Shown here: positions 26,345 to 35,060 of the stretch, in pieces | Layout of the letters: the number at the start of each line of letters is the position of its first letter | Numbering within the stretch: the first letter of the stretch is position 1 | DNA from: Hyphobacterium sp. CCMP332 | GTDB taxonomy: Bacteria; Bacteroidota; Bacteroidia; Cytophagales; CCMP332 | NCBI GenBank assembly: GCA_014323545.1 | Contig: CP058647.1 | Span: 1,466,001-1,530,000, forward strand | Length of the DNA stretch: 64,000 bases | Reading direction: 5' to 3' | Notes under the pieces: model-generated | Told to the model about the DNA's origin: nothing | The model's input: the letters and a program-made list of their open reading frames with translations, nothing else | Database searches by the model: none | Program-made: the position numbers and the translations under genes

Positions 26345-27652
26345 ATGGGAAATATTGTGGCCATTGTTGGCCGGCCCAATGTGGGCAAATCAACTTTATA
26401 TAATAGACTTGTCGGCGAAAGAGATGCCATTATGGATGATCAAAGTGGTGTCACTCGCGACAATCACTACGGCCGTGCTGAGTGGCAAGGCAATTTCTTT
26501 TCCGTAATAGATACAGGTGGTTATGTCAAAGGCTCGGAAGACGTATTTGAAGAGGCGATTAGAGATAAGGTAGAAGTTGCAATAGAGGAGGCCTCCGTGA
26601 TACTGTTTATGGTTGATGTAAAAACGGGAGTCACAGGATTGGATCAGGATTTTGCCAATGTCCTGAGAAAAAGTGAAAAACCTGTCATCGTTGTTGCCAA
26701 TAAAACCGACATGCACGATAAAATCTATCTGGCAGCCGAATTTCACAGTCTGGGTTTCAAAGAAATATTCCCGGTTTCCTCCGAAAATGGATTGGGCACG
26801 GGTGATCTGCTTGAAGAGATTGTAAAACATTTTGATACAGAAGGTGTGGAAGATCCATATGCTCACCTGCCTAAAATTGCCATTCTGGGTCGTCCCAATG
26901 CGGGTAAATCTTCTTTATTGAATTTTCTTACCGGCTCTGAAAGAAGTATCGTTACAGATATCCCGGGAACTACCAGAGATGCGGTGTTTACACATTATAA
27001 TGCCTATGGAAAAGAATTCATTCTCACCGACACCGCCGGGCTTAGGAGAAAGTCAAGATTAAAAGACAATATTGAATTCTACAGTAATCTCCGTACAATT
27101 AAAGCCATGGAAGATGCGGACGTATGTATTGTCATGATCGATGCAGGCAGGGGTTTCGAGTCTCAGGATATGAATATTGTCGCTTTGGCGCAAAGTCATA
27201 AAAAAGGCGTTGTGATTTTAGTCAACAAATGGGACCTGATTAAGAAAGAGACCAATACGGCCAGAGATTGGGAAAGAGAAATTCGAGATCGTCTGTCCGG
27301 AATGTCTCACATTCCGATTGTATTTACCTCAATTACAGAAAAAGTGAGGATTATGAAAGCAATTGAAATTGCAATTCAGGTTTATGAAGACAGAGCTAGT
27401 AAAATTTCAACTTCAAAGCTCAACGAAAAACTACTTCCTGAAATTGAAAGAAATCCACCTCCCTCTTATCGCGATAAACACATAAAAATTAAATATATAA
27501 CACAATTAAGTTCAAAAACTCCTGCTTTTGCACTTTTTTGTAATTTTCCAAATCACATTAAAGATCCTTATAAACGCTTTATAGAGAACAAATTACGCCA
27601 TCATTTTGGACTTAATGGTGTGCCCGTTAGTCTCATATTCAAAAAAAAATAG
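26345..27652 (+). CDS. der: Double GTPase Der (EngA)
   Basis: This 435-residue ribosome-biogenesis GTPase acts on the 50S subunit. Two tandem G domains are present: GRPNVGKST near residue 8 and GRPNAGKSS near 180, each with its own DT(G/A)G motif and NKxD motif (NKTD, NKWD). The C-terminal KH-like domain follows (about 350-435). The length is normal. It is co-transcribed with era with a 2-bp gap. Confidence 0.97.
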   Translation: MGNIVAIVGRPNVGKSTLYNRLVGERDAIMDDQSGVTRDNHYGRAEWQGNFFSVIDTGGYVKGSEDVFEEAIRDKVEVAIEEASVILFMVDVKTGVTGLDQDFANVLRKSEKPVIVVANKTDMHDKIYLAAEFHSLGFKEIFPVSSENGLGTGDLLEEIVKHFDTEGVEDPYAHLPKIAILGRPNAGKSSLLNFLTGSERSIVTDIPGTTRDAVFTHYNAYGKEFILTDTAGLRRKSRLKDNIEFYSNLRTIKAMEDADVCIVMIDAGRGFESQDMNIVALAQSHKKGVVILVNKWDLIKKETNTARDWEREIRDRLSGMSHIPIVFTSITEKVRIMKAIEIAIQVYEDRASKISTSKLNEKLLPEIERNPPPSYRDKHIKIKYITQLSSKTPAFALFCNFPNHIKDPYKRFIENKLRHHFGLNGVPVSLIFKKK

Positions 27653-27712
27653 ATATTTGTTCAAATAGAACAATGGAATTACATAATTTTACTTTTTAAA
27701 AATTACTCTGTT

Positions 27713-27955
27713 ATGAAAAATTTACTATCCTTACTAATTATCGCTGGAATGTTATTCTTCTCAGCTTGTGCAGGTGGAGGTTCATCTGAAGGTGAAGCTG
27801 AAACTACAGAAGTTGAAGAAACTACTATGGAAGAAGGAACTGAAGAAACTATGGAAGAAGCTCCTATGGAGGAAGAAACTATGGAATCAGATTCTACTGA
27901 AATGGATGACATGGAAGGTGAAGAAGAAGAAATGGAAGAAGAAACAATGGAATAA
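27713..27955 (+). CDS. Small Glu/Met/Thr-rich lipoprotein
   Basis: This 80-residue protein has a lipoprotein signal ending FSAC (Cys19), then a short Gly/Ser tether, then almost only Glu, Met, Thr and Asp arranged as irregular TMEE-type repeats. The mature part is strongly acidic and probably disordered. It may bind cations or act as a spacer at the envelope; I know no defined family. It is followed directly by a terminator, which indicates its own transcription unit, and the acidic repeats show no frameshift. Confidence 0.75.
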   Translation: MKNLLSLLIIAGMLFFSACAGGGSSEGEAETTEVEETTMEEGTEETMEEAPMEEETMESDSTEMDDMEGEEEEMEEETME

Positions 27956-27976
27956 TCTTCAATTCATTTAAAAAAT

Positions 27977-28017
27977 AACCGCGCCGGATGCATTATTGTG
28001 GAAAGCGTGGTTTTTTT
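27977..28017 (+). terminator. Terminator after the acidic lipoprotein, abutting the next start codon
   Basis: AACCGCGC (27977-27984) pairs with GCGTGGTT (28005-28012) with one G:U pair, and a run of seven T (28011-28017) follows. The T run touches the ATG of the SprT-like gene at 28018. Confidence 0.75.
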
Positions 28018-28623
28018 ATGCACTTACCTCAAGAACTAGAAAGTTATATTCCTCAAAACGCTTTTGAAATCATAAAAGCGTATTGGGAAAAGTATCCCTT
28101 CCAACTAAGACTGAGCAATCATAGACAATCCAAGAGTGGAGATTACAGATATTTACCTCAAAGCAAAGAACATCTTATTAGTGTCAATAAAAGTCTTAAC
28201 GAATACCAGTTTCTCTTTACACTTGTCCATGAAATAGCCCATCAATGGGTGAGGGTTTCATACAAAAGAAGACAGAGTCCTCATGGCAAAGCCTGGAAGG
28301 AAATGTTCAAACAACTTCTTGAACCCTTTGTGCTAATGAATGTATTTCCTGAAAGTATACACAAAGAGGTTATTAGACATATGAAAAATCCAAAGGCAAG
28401 CACTTCAGCCGATGTCAACTTATACAATGCCATGCAGGATGACGGAAATGTGGTATTCTTAAAAGATATTGGGGAAGGCTGTGAATTTAAAATCGGTAAA
28501 AAATGGTATACAAAAGGGCCGAAACGAAGAACGCGTTATCTGTGCTATTCCATTCCGGATAAGCGTAAATACACCATTTCCTCGATTGCTGCGATTGACT
28601 TAAGCGACACCCAACCTTCTTGA
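28018..28623 (+). CDS. SprT-like zinc metalloprotease-domain protein
   Basis: This 201-residue protein carries the SprT-like signature HEIAHQW with a following HGKAW motif giving the third zinc ligand region. SprT/Spartan-type proteins are thought to degrade DNA-protein crosslinks, but bacterial members are little studied. I chose ATG 28018 (MHLPQELESY) over 27988 because the longer version would be encoded by the terminator stem of the previous gene. The C-terminal zinc ribbon found in some members is absent. Its last 24 bp overlap the convergent gene. Confidence 0.85.
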   Translation: MHLPQELESYIPQNAFEIIKAYWEKYPFQLRLSNHRQSKSGDYRYLPQSKEHLISVNKSLNEYQFLFTLVHEIAHQWVRVSYKRRQSPHGKAWKEMFKQLLEPFVLMNVFPESIHKEVIRHMKNPKASTSADVNLYNAMQDDGNVVFLKDIGEGCEFKIGKKWYTKGPKRRTRYLCYSIPDKRKYTISSIAAIDLSDTQPS

Positions 28624-29172
28624 AATATCAGATTCAACTTTTTCAAAGAGTTGGTTTGGATGCATGGTTCGCCAATTGTCAATCTCTAAATTGCCTCCAA
28701 AATTGATGAAGGTGTCAATACCGTAATTGCTCCATTCCTGATAGACGAAATCCCTAAAGTTAATGGCAGCAATCCAGCCTTCATCTACTTCATCAAACCA
28801 TTCTTCATAATAGCAGTCATCCGATCCATGAAAATTGAAAACGTTTTCACCAATTAGAATAAAATGACTGATTTCCATGCGCAGTAAATGGTCAATGATA
28901 TTTCGTTTTAATTGCATAATATCATTTTCTATAGCATCATTCCATTCTCCGATAAATTCAATTATTGCATAATTTTTTTCATAATCAATAAAGAGGATTT
29001 TAATATAAAGAGTATCTGATCCGATATAATCCCAGGCAGGATCAATGTAATAACCATAGATAGTATCTGAATAAAGGTCGTAATTGTACTCCTTCCCATT
29101 AAATGGTGATAATGGGTCAAAGGAGGAGTCGTATAGCGACAACCATCTATAGTGGGGTTCTATATTATGCAT
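28600..29172 (-). CDS. Hypothetical protein, 190 residues
   Basis: This is an acidic, aromatic-rich soluble protein without signal peptide. Its start overlaps the end of murQ by 8 bp, so it is translationally coupled to murQ, and its end overlaps the convergent SprT-like gene by 24 bp. A region of alternating charged and hydrophobic residues about 45-110 suggests an alpha/beta fold. I do not recognise a family or active-site motif; the coupling makes a role near cell-wall recycling possible but unproven. Confidence 0.7.
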   Translation of the reverse strand: MHNIEPHYRWLSLYDSSFDPLSPFNGKEYNYDLYSDTIYGYYIDPAWDYIGSDTLYIKILFIDYEKNYAIIEFIGEWNDAIENDIMQLKRNIIDHLLRMEISHFILIGENVFNFHGSDDCYYEEWFDEVDEGWIAAINFRDFVYQEWSNYGIDTFINFGGNLEIDNWRTMHPNQLFEKVESDISRRLGVA

Positions 29173-29968
29173 TGTACTTTTCTAAAACCCTTCTGACAGA
29201 ACCGCTTTCTGCCAATAATTTTTCCGCTTCTGTTTCCTGCACGTTTAATGCATTCATAATCATCTTTTTCCCTCTTTCCAATAGCTTGTTGTTGGCCAAT
29301 TGCATATCGATCATTTTATTCCCTTTTATTCTACCCAAACCTATCATGGCTCCTGTGCTTATCATATTCAGAACCATTTTCTGAGCCGTGCCCGATTTCA
29401 TTCGTGTAGAACCTGTCACTACTTCCGGGCCTACCGGTATTTCGATTGGAAAGTCAGAATAAAGTGAAACTTCTGATCCCGGATTACATGTAATGCAGGC
29501 AGTACAAATGCCATTTGCCTGAGCTTCCTTGAGGCCACCCAAAACATAAGGCGTTTTCCCTGAAGCCGCGATTCCAATCAAAACATCAAGGCTGGAGATT
29601 TTATATACTGAAAGGTCTTTCCAGGCCTGAGAGGTGTCGTCTTCCGCAAATTCTACCGCTTTTCGAATCGCAGAATCTCCACCGGCAATCAGACCTATTA
29701 CCATATCATCGCTTACTCCAAAGGTTGGTGGGCATTCGGAAGCGTCGAGAATTCCCAGTCTTCCGCTTGTTCCTGCACCGATATAAAACAGCCTTCCACC
29801 GGATTTCATTTTTGGGATAAGAACCTTTAAAAGTGATTCAATTTCCGGTAAAATCTTTTCAACCTCATGGGCAACCTTTTTATCTTCCGTATTGATCATT
29901 GAGATAATCTCAAGAGGAGATTTATTTTCAAGGTCATCGTAATAAGAATCTTTTTCTGTAAGGCTCAT
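29165..29968 (-). CDS. murQ: N-acetylmuramic acid 6-phosphate etherase
   Basis: This 267-residue cytoplasmic lyase cleaves the D-lactyl ether of MurNAc 6-phosphate to give GlcNAc 6-phosphate in peptidoglycan recycling. The SIS domain contains GAGTSGRLGILDASECPP (about 62-79), the hallmark of MurQ, and later GSTRMKSGTAQK. The protein is somewhat shorter than the about 300-residue Proteobacterial enzyme but is complete in its motifs. It is the first gene of a two-gene run with the 190-residue hypothetical protein. The kinase or transporter that would supply its substrate is not in this window. Confidence 0.95.
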   Translation of the reverse strand: MSLTEKDSYYDDLENKSPLEIISMINTEDKKVAHEVEKILPEIESLLKVLIPKMKSGGRLFYIGAGTSGRLGILDASECPPTFGVSDDMVIGLIAGGDSAIRKAVEFAEDDTSQAWKDLSVYKISSLDVLIGIAASGKTPYVLGGLKEAQANGICTACITCNPGSEVSLYSDFPIEIPVGPEVVTGSTRMKSGTAQKMVLNMISTGAMIGLGRIKGNKMIDMQLANNKLLERGKKMIMNALNVQETEAEKLLAESGSVRRVLEKYNA

Positions 29969-30054
29969 AGTAAAAAAATTAGGGCTAAAAATATATTTTT
30001 AGTCCCATTGCTAATTTCTGTATTAATCAGCGAAAGGCATAAAATCAATTAAAA

Positions 30055-30645
30055 TTAATTTTTAAGGCTAAAAGATTGATGCAATTGCAATAAGTCCTTC
30101 AATATGCTTTTGTTTCCGGAATTATCAATAACATAATCAGTGTATTTCTCCATATCTTCTTCGCTCATCTGTTTATCAATTATGGAACGAACGGTTTCCT
30201 TACTTCTCTGGGGATCCCTTTCCAGTACTCTCTGAATTCTGAGTGTTTCGGGAGCTTTTACAAGGATAATTTTATCCAATTGTTTGTATGAACCCGAATC
30301 AATCAGTAAGGCGGCCTCTTTAATTATATAATTTCCCGATTGTTTTTTAATCCAGGTTTCAAAATCGAGACCTACCCGAGGATGAACAAGCCCGTTGATC
30401 AATTTCGTCTTTTCGGGATTGGAAAATACCACAGATCCCAAATAAACACGATTTAATTCTCCATCGAAAGAATAGGATTGCTCTCCAAAATTTTCAATTA
30501 TCTGAGATTTTAAGACAGAATCATTGCACATTAGCCATTTAGCTCTGGAATCTGCATCGTAAATACCTGTTCCCAATGTGGCAAATACCCTGGAGATGGT
30601 CGATTTGCCCGAACCTATTCCACCGGTGATCCCAATTTTTAGCAT
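30055..30645 (-). CDS. coaE: Dephospho-CoA kinase
   Basis: This 196-residue kinase performs the last step of coenzyme A synthesis, phosphorylating the 3' hydroxyl of dephospho-CoA. The P-loop GGIGSGKST lies at 8-16, and DADSRAKW (about 35) matches the conserved DAD motif. Length is typical. Its start overlaps the ybbR-like stop by one base (TAATG). It is the last gene of the long minus-strand operon running from the amino acid dehydrogenase. Confidence 0.95.
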   Translation of the reverse strand: MLKIGITGGIGSGKSTISRVFATLGTGIYDADSRAKWLMCNDSVLKSQIIENFGEQSYSFDGELNRVYLGSVVFSNPEKTKLINGLVHPRVGLDFETWIKKQSGNYIIKEAALLIDSGSYKQLDKIILVKAPETLRIQRVLERDPQRSKETVRSIIDKQMSEEDMEKYTDYVIDNSGNKSILKDLLQLHQSFSLKN

Positions 30646-31616
30646 TATTGAAGGGATATTATTACAGAATCCTGTGAAAGCACCGTTTCCTCCAACAGTT
30701 CCGGAATATTTTTTAACTCCAGCTTAATGCTTGAATCCCGGCTGTTCAATTTATTGTAATCTGCTATCACTATGAAGCTATCTAACATAATGGCCTCAAA
30801 ATTTTGCTCGCTTACCTTGAAACGAAAGTCAATGCTTTCCGGAATAATTTTATAGTCACCCTTCGGAAAATTTATCCCTTCAATAGAAATAATCATTTGC
30901 TTATCGATGATTCTCTCCACCTTGAAATAAACATTCACCGTTTCCCTGGTCAAACTCACAAGAGGGTTTGAAATAAAATCAAGTTCTATTTGCTCATCAA
31001 AATCTTCAGCAATTTCCCGATCGGGAAGACTAATTTTAAAATTATCTCTTAAGTTTTCTAAAATTGATTTAGGTCCGGTCAGACTAACCGAATCGGGAAC
31101 AATTATTATACTGTCTTTTAATCTGTGGCCCTCCGCAAATTTCAAACTCGACTCGTCAACACTCAAGGAAAGCTTTTTTTCTATTTTTCTGTCAAAATCT
31201 AGATATAGAGAATCATTTATAAACTTATTGAGTTTTACCTGTCCAAGTTTTTCGGAAATTGAATTTCTGTAATTATTGAGGCTCAAGGAATTATTTTCGT
31301 AGTTATCCGGGATTAGGGTCATAGGTTCCAAACCAAATCCAAATGACCAGGTCAACAAATCCCAACCAAAGCCGCTTACTTCAATTTTAGTAGAATTAGG
31401 CAAATCGTTTACAGGAATGAAATTTTCATCATCGTAAACAATATTTAAGGGAAAATTAATTACTGTAGTATAGGATTTATTTAGTGAATTAAAGACCCAA
31501 AAAACCGTAGCCGTAAAAAAACAGAGAGCAAAAATGCGCCATACGCTTTTGCTCTCTTTTTTAAATGGCTTTAAAAACCAATCTCCAAAGTCCTTAAACC
31601 TAGTGGACTCCGCCAT
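30645..31616 (-). CDS. YbbR-domain (CdaR-like) membrane protein
   Basis: This 323-residue protein has one transmembrane helix (about 27-45) and an extracytoplasmic part built from YbbR-type beta domains (segments with VSLTGP near 175 and repeats around 50-130 and 220-320). In Firmicutes YbbR/CdaR proteins regulate c-di-AMP cyclase; in Bacteroidota the role is not established. It sits between yajC and coaE, with one-base TAATG overlaps on both sides, an arrangement I recall as common in Bacteroidota. Confidence 0.82.
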   Translation of the reverse strand: MAESTRFKDFGDWFLKPFKKESKSVWRIFALCFFTATVFWVFNSLNKSYTTVINFPLNIVYDDENFIPVNDLPNSTKIEVSGFGWDLLTWSFGFGLEPMTLIPDNYENNSLSLNNYRNSISEKLGQVKLNKFINDSLYLDFDRKIEKKLSLSVDESSLKFAEGHRLKDSIIIVPDSVSLTGPKSILENLRDNFKISLPDREIAEDFDEQIELDFISNPLVSLTRETVNVYFKVERIIDKQMIISIEGINFPKGDYKIIPESIDFRFKVSEQNFEAIMLDSFIVIADYNKLNSRDSSIKLELKNIPELLEETVLSQDSVIISLQ

Positions 31617-31939
31617 TATTTTCCTTCAGTGATTCTTTTACTTGCATCCAATGAAAGGGCTGTTTTATCCACTTTTAATTTAGTATTGGTCCCAACATCA
31701 AGAATTACTTCATGATCAAGAACTTCAAATACTTTACCATGGATGCCTCCCACGGTTACAACGCTTGATCCTTTGCGAATTTCCTCCTGAAATTTTTTAG
31801 CGTCTTTTTGCTTTTTTTGCTGTGGTCTGATCATAAAAAAATAAAAGACCAATATTATTCCGCCAAAAAACAGGAATTGTATTAATCCGGAGTTTCCTCC
31901 TCCGGAACTTTGCAAAAATATAAATAGGTTTTGTGACAT
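31616..31939 (-). CDS. yajC: Preprotein translocase subunit YajC
   Basis: This 107-residue small inner-membrane protein associates with SecDF and the Sec translocon. One transmembrane helix (about 21-42) is followed by the signature FYFMIRPQQKKQKD and a compact cytoplasmic beta domain (GGIHGKVFEV). Both ends overlap neighbours by one base (TAATG), so its translation is probably coupled to DUF1573 upstream and the ybbR-like gene downstream. Confidence 0.93.
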   Translation of the reverse strand: MSQNLFIFLQSSGGGNSGLIQFLFFGGIILVFYFFMIRPQQKKQKDAKKFQEEIRKGSSVVTVGGIHGKVFEVLDHEVILDVGTNTKLKVDKTALSLDASKRITEGK

Positions 31940-32430
31940 TATGATGGCTGTTCAGCGCTTGGTTTTGGTGATTTAACCATACCCTTGATCAAAACTTCGG
32001 TTTGACTTGGTTGAGTATTGGCCGTAACTGTTACTACTTTATTTTGAACTCCTGATTTCCCTTTTGAATCAAAACGCACTTTTATTTTTCCTTCAGCTCC
32101 CGGTTCAATGGGATCTTTAGGCCAATCGGGGACAGTACATCCGCATGAGGCTTTGGCATTAGAAATAATAAGGGGTGCCTCGCCTGTATTGGTAAAAGCA
32201 AAAACATGCTCTACAACTTCACCGGATTCGATTTCTCCGAAATTGAATTCTTTTTCATTAAAGGTAATTACTGCTACTTCCACTTCAGATGGATCCACAT
32301 TTTCATCTGCAGTTTCAGGGACAGCAATCAATCTGTTGGCTGAAATTGAACCATCAGTATTTTGTGTATCATCACAGGCATAAAAAAACAATGCCAGTGC
32401 AGAAAACAATATTGCACTTAACTTTCTCAT
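31939..32430 (-). CDS. DUF1573 domain lipoprotein
   Basis: This 163-residue exported protein has a lipobox FYAC (Cys19) and one DUF1573 beta-sandwich domain (about 55-155), with the conserved SCGCTVPDWP segment and FTNTGEAPL. DUF1573 proteins are abundant in Bacteroidota and resemble the ASH/MSP immunoglobulin fold; function is unknown. It lies 14 bp after the YtxH-like gene and overlaps yajC by one base. Confidence 0.88.
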   Translation of the reverse strand: MRKLSAILFSALALFFYACDDTQNTDGSISANRLIAVPETADENVDPSEVEVAVITFNEKEFNFGEIESGEVVEHVFAFTNTGEAPLIISNAKASCGCTVPDWPKDPIEPGAEGKIKVRFDSKGKSGVQNKVVTVTANTQPSQTEVLIKGMVKSPKPSAEQPS

Positions 32431-32444
32431 TTCTATTAATTTAT

Positions 32445-32747
32445 TTATGATTCTTTGGTTTTTATTTGATTAATCAGTTGATCGACATCAGCCAAAAGTT
32501 TTTCAGCCTTGTTTTTGGCATCTGATACCACTTTAGCCGATCTGTCTTTGGCTTCCGACTTACCAATATTTAATTCTTCCTTTCCCAATTCATCGATTGT
32601 TTTACGGAGTTTTTCTCTGTAAGAATCCAACTGATACGTTAATTTTTTTCTCGTATTCTCACCTTTATCCGGTGCGAACAATATACCCAGTGCGGTACCT
32701 AAGCCGGCACCTACCAGAAATGCAAAAAATCCACTACCTCTTGCCAT
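32445..32747 (-). CDS. YtxH-like protein
   Basis: This 100-residue protein starts with a short glycine-rich hydrophobic stretch (AFLVGAGLGTALGILFAPDKG), the YtxH signature, followed by a charged helical region likely to form a coiled coil (about 35-98). Such proteins are linked to stress responses and membrane association in other bacteria without a defined mechanism. It is 10 bp after nusB in the operon. Confidence 0.85.
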   Translation of the reverse strand: MARGSGFFAFLVGAGLGTALGILFAPDKGENTRKKLTYQLDSYREKLRKTIDELGKEELNIGKSEAKDRSAKVVSDAKNKAEKLLADVDQLINQIKTKES

Positions 32748-32757
32748 AATTTTTTAA

Positions 32758-33921
32758 TTAATTGTTATCGATTAATCCTCTTCCGGATTTTTTAATTTTT
32801 TTACTTTTAAGCCATTCCTGCTTGACCTTATCCAAAATGCCATTTACAAAAGTTTTGCTTTTTGGCGTACTGTATTGTTTTGACAAATCAATGAATTCAT
32901 TGATTGTTACTTTAACAGGAATACTGGGAAAGTGTTCCAATTCACACATCGCGAGTTTAAGGATGATTTTATCCATCAAACTGACTCGCTCAGATTCCCA
33001 GTTTTTTGCCTTTGATGCTATCAATTCCTCATATTCCGCATCATTTTCAATTGTCAAATTAAATAATTTCTCATAAAAGGATTTATCATCCTCCCAGTTT
33101 TTAGCTAATGGTGCAAAGGGAAATTTATCACTTTTTTCATCAATTGACTTAAGTGTAAACTTCAGCATGCTTTTAACAATGCTTTTATTCTGAAACCATG
33201 AAATATCAATAGATTCAAATTGTGCTATTGATGCAGGATGGTTAAGAACAATTTCATTGAGCACCGTTCTGGCAATTTCTATTTCATCTTCAAAACGCAA
33301 GTCTTTTGAATTGCGTTCGATATATTTTTTGTATTCCTTATTTTTCTTCAGGCCTTCTTTGAAAAGACTTTCTATAAAATCCTGATCATCACCCCAATTT
33401 ATTTTTCTTTTTTCACAGGCTTTTTGAAAGTCTTTGTCCGACCTAATCAGCTCAACGATCTTATTGTTGTAAAATTTTAAGGTCTCTTCATCCGGTTTTG
33501 GAGCCATCGGACGATTTTTTACCGTTTCTATGGCTTCAATATTTACCATATCAGAAAGCTTTACCAAAAGTAAAAGTGCTTTTAGATATAGGTCAAAAAT
33601 GCTTTCAGCATGATTTGTAAGCTGTTTTCTATATGAATTGATATCTTTTTTTGTCTGCTCTTCATAAAAATGCCTGGCCTCGTACAAAGCTTCGGTCATG
33701 TCTTTATCGGAAGCCTCAAAATCATTTCTTTTAAATAACTCGGCTGCTTCCTTTTCCTTTTTTTTCAATTCTCCTTTATCCTGTTCTTCAAGAGAGTTTA
33801 AATCAGGGGCATAATGCAGCCTGATTCTATCAAGAGCCATTTGATGATTCGCTTTTCTACTTGAATAAAAGCCATAAGCGAGTTGTAAGGCTTTGGAACG
33901 TAAAATTCGCCTGTTAAGCAT
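32758..33921 (-). CDS. nusB: Transcription antitermination protein NusB, long Bacteroidota form
   Basis: This roughly 387-residue protein ends with a NusB domain (about 255-375; LAMCELEHFPSIPVKVTINEFIDLSKQYS), which in other bacteria binds boxA RNA with S10 to prevent premature termination of rRNA transcription. Standard NusB is 130-160 residues, so about 230 N-terminal residues are extra; they begin RRILRSKALQLAYGF, itself like a NusB start, so the NusB fold may be interrupted by a large helical insertion. I chose ATG 33921 over TTG 33927. The gene follows the dehydrogenase after 38 bp. Confidence 0.88.
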   Translation of the reverse strand: MLNRRILRSKALQLAYGFYSSRKANHQMALDRIRLHYAPDLNSLEEQDKGELKKKEKEAAELFKRNDFEASDKDMTEALYEARHFYEEQTKKDINSYRKQLTNHAESIFDLYLKALLLLVKLSDMVNIEAIETVKNRPMAPKPDEETLKFYNNKIVELIRSDKDFQKACEKRKINWGDDQDFIESLFKEGLKKNKEYKKYIERNSKDLRFEDEIEIARTVLNEIVLNHPASIAQFESIDISWFQNKSIVKSMLKFTLKSIDEKSDKFPFAPLAKNWEDDKSFYEKLFNLTIENDAEYEELIASKAKNWESERVSLMDKIILKLAMCELEHFPSIPVKVTINEFIDLSKQYSTPKSKTFVNGILDKVKQEWLKSKKIKKSGRGLIDNN

Positions 33922-33959
33922 ATGCAAATAAACGAAAAGGAGAGCTTATTTTTTCTTCC

Positions 33960-35060
33960 TTAAAAAGTTAGCTTGATTTTACCGACTTCTTCAATCCGCT
34001 TCTTGGCGATTGCCAGTGCCGCTTTTTGAGTATTGATACCTTCATCTTCTGATTTCTTCAAAATTGATAGCGTGGTATCATAAATATTTTCTGCTTTTTC
34101 AAAGGTGCTTGCCTTGCTAAATCCCATCAGTTCGGCATAAACATTCATAAGCCCCCCTGCATTGATTAAAAAATCCGGAGCATAAATTATCCCTTTTTCC
34201 AAACACATATCGCCATGTCTTTCTTCAATCGCCAATTGATTATTTGCTGCCCCGGCTACTATCTGACATTTGAGTTTGGCAATGGTATCGTCGTTAAGGG
34301 TGGCTCCCAATGCACAAGGTGCGTAAATATCCATTTCCTGATCGAAAATTGATTCCGGGTCTACTACTATGAGGTTGTGATATTTTTTGGTGACTTCTTC
34401 AATCTTTTCATCAAAAATATCTGAGATCATTACTGTTGCCCCGTCTTTTATTAAATGGTCGATCAAATAACTGCCCACGTGGCCGGCACCCTGTACCAAT
34501 ACTTTTTTTCCTTCGAGGCTATCTTTGCCATAGGCTTTTTTTGCACTGGCTTTCATGCCCATGTACACACCGTATGCCGTTACTGGTGATGGATCACCCG
34601 CACCGCCAAGGTTTTCGGAAAGACCTGTAACATGTTCGGTTTCCATACCAATGTATTCCATGTCTTTCTCTCCCATTCCTACATCTTCCGCCGTTATGTA
34701 TTTTCCTCCCAGGCTATCTACAAACTTTCCAAATCTTCGAAGCAGCGCTTCGTTTTTCATGGTTTTGGAATCTCCTATGATCACGGCCTTACCACCGCCA
34801 AGATTAAGTCCGGAAATTGCCGCTTTAAATGTCATCCCTCTTGATAATCGAAGCACATCTACTATGGCATCGTTATCGTTTTTATAAACCCACATTCTGG
34901 TGCCACCGAGTGCCGGGCCGAGTACGGTATTGTGAATTCCGATAATTGCTTTTAATCCTGTATGTGGGTCATTACAAAAAACCAATTGCTCGTGTTCGTA
35001 TTGTGTAATAGAATTAAAAACAGAGAATTCATCTTTTGATGCCGTTATTGTATCTGACAT
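33960..35060 (-). CDS. Leu/Phe/Val-type amino acid dehydrogenase
   Basis: This 366-residue NAD-dependent dehydrogenase of the Glu/Leu/Phe/Val family deaminates branched-chain or aromatic amino acids to 2-oxo acids. The substrate motif with catalytic lysine is LGGGKAVI (about 85-92), with TAEDVG following; the Rossmann segment is VQGAGHVGSYL (about 190). Length fits leucine dehydrogenase rather than hexameric glutamate dehydrogenase. It is first of the minus-strand operon leading to nusB and coaE. A TAATTTTG element at 35118-35111 may be its -7 box, though no TTG lies at the right distance. Confidence 0.92.
   Translation of the reverse strand: MSDTITASKDEFSVFNSITQYEHEQLVFCNDPHTGLKAIIGIHNTVLGPALGGTRMWVYKNDNDAIVDVLRLSRGMTFKAAISGLNLGGGKAVIIGDSKTMKNEALLRRFGKFVDSLGGKYITAEDVGMGEKDMEYIGMETEHVTGLSENLGGAGDPSPVTAYGVYMGMKASAKKAYGKDSLEGKKVLVQGAGHVGSYLIDHLIKDGATVMISDIFDEKIEEVTKKYHNLIVVDPESIFDQEMDIYAPCALGATLNDDTIAKLKCQIVAGAANNQLAIEERHGDMCLEKGIIYAPDFLINAGGLMNVYAELMGFSKASTFEKAENIYDTTLSILKKSEDEGINTQKAALAIAKKRIEEVGKIKLTF

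Noticed and set aside
26396-26866. 156-codon minus-strand frame antisense to der
   Set aside because: It lies entirely within the conserved first GTPase domain and shows no protein features.
27657-27673. TTGTTC/GAACAA inverted repeat after der
   Set aside because: The stem is only 6 bp and has no T-run, so I do not call it a terminator or operator.
27768-27971. Second plus-strand frame inside the acidic lipoprotein gene, rich in Lys and Leu
   Set aside because: It is the +1 frame of the Glu/Met repeat; the signal peptide is in the other frame.
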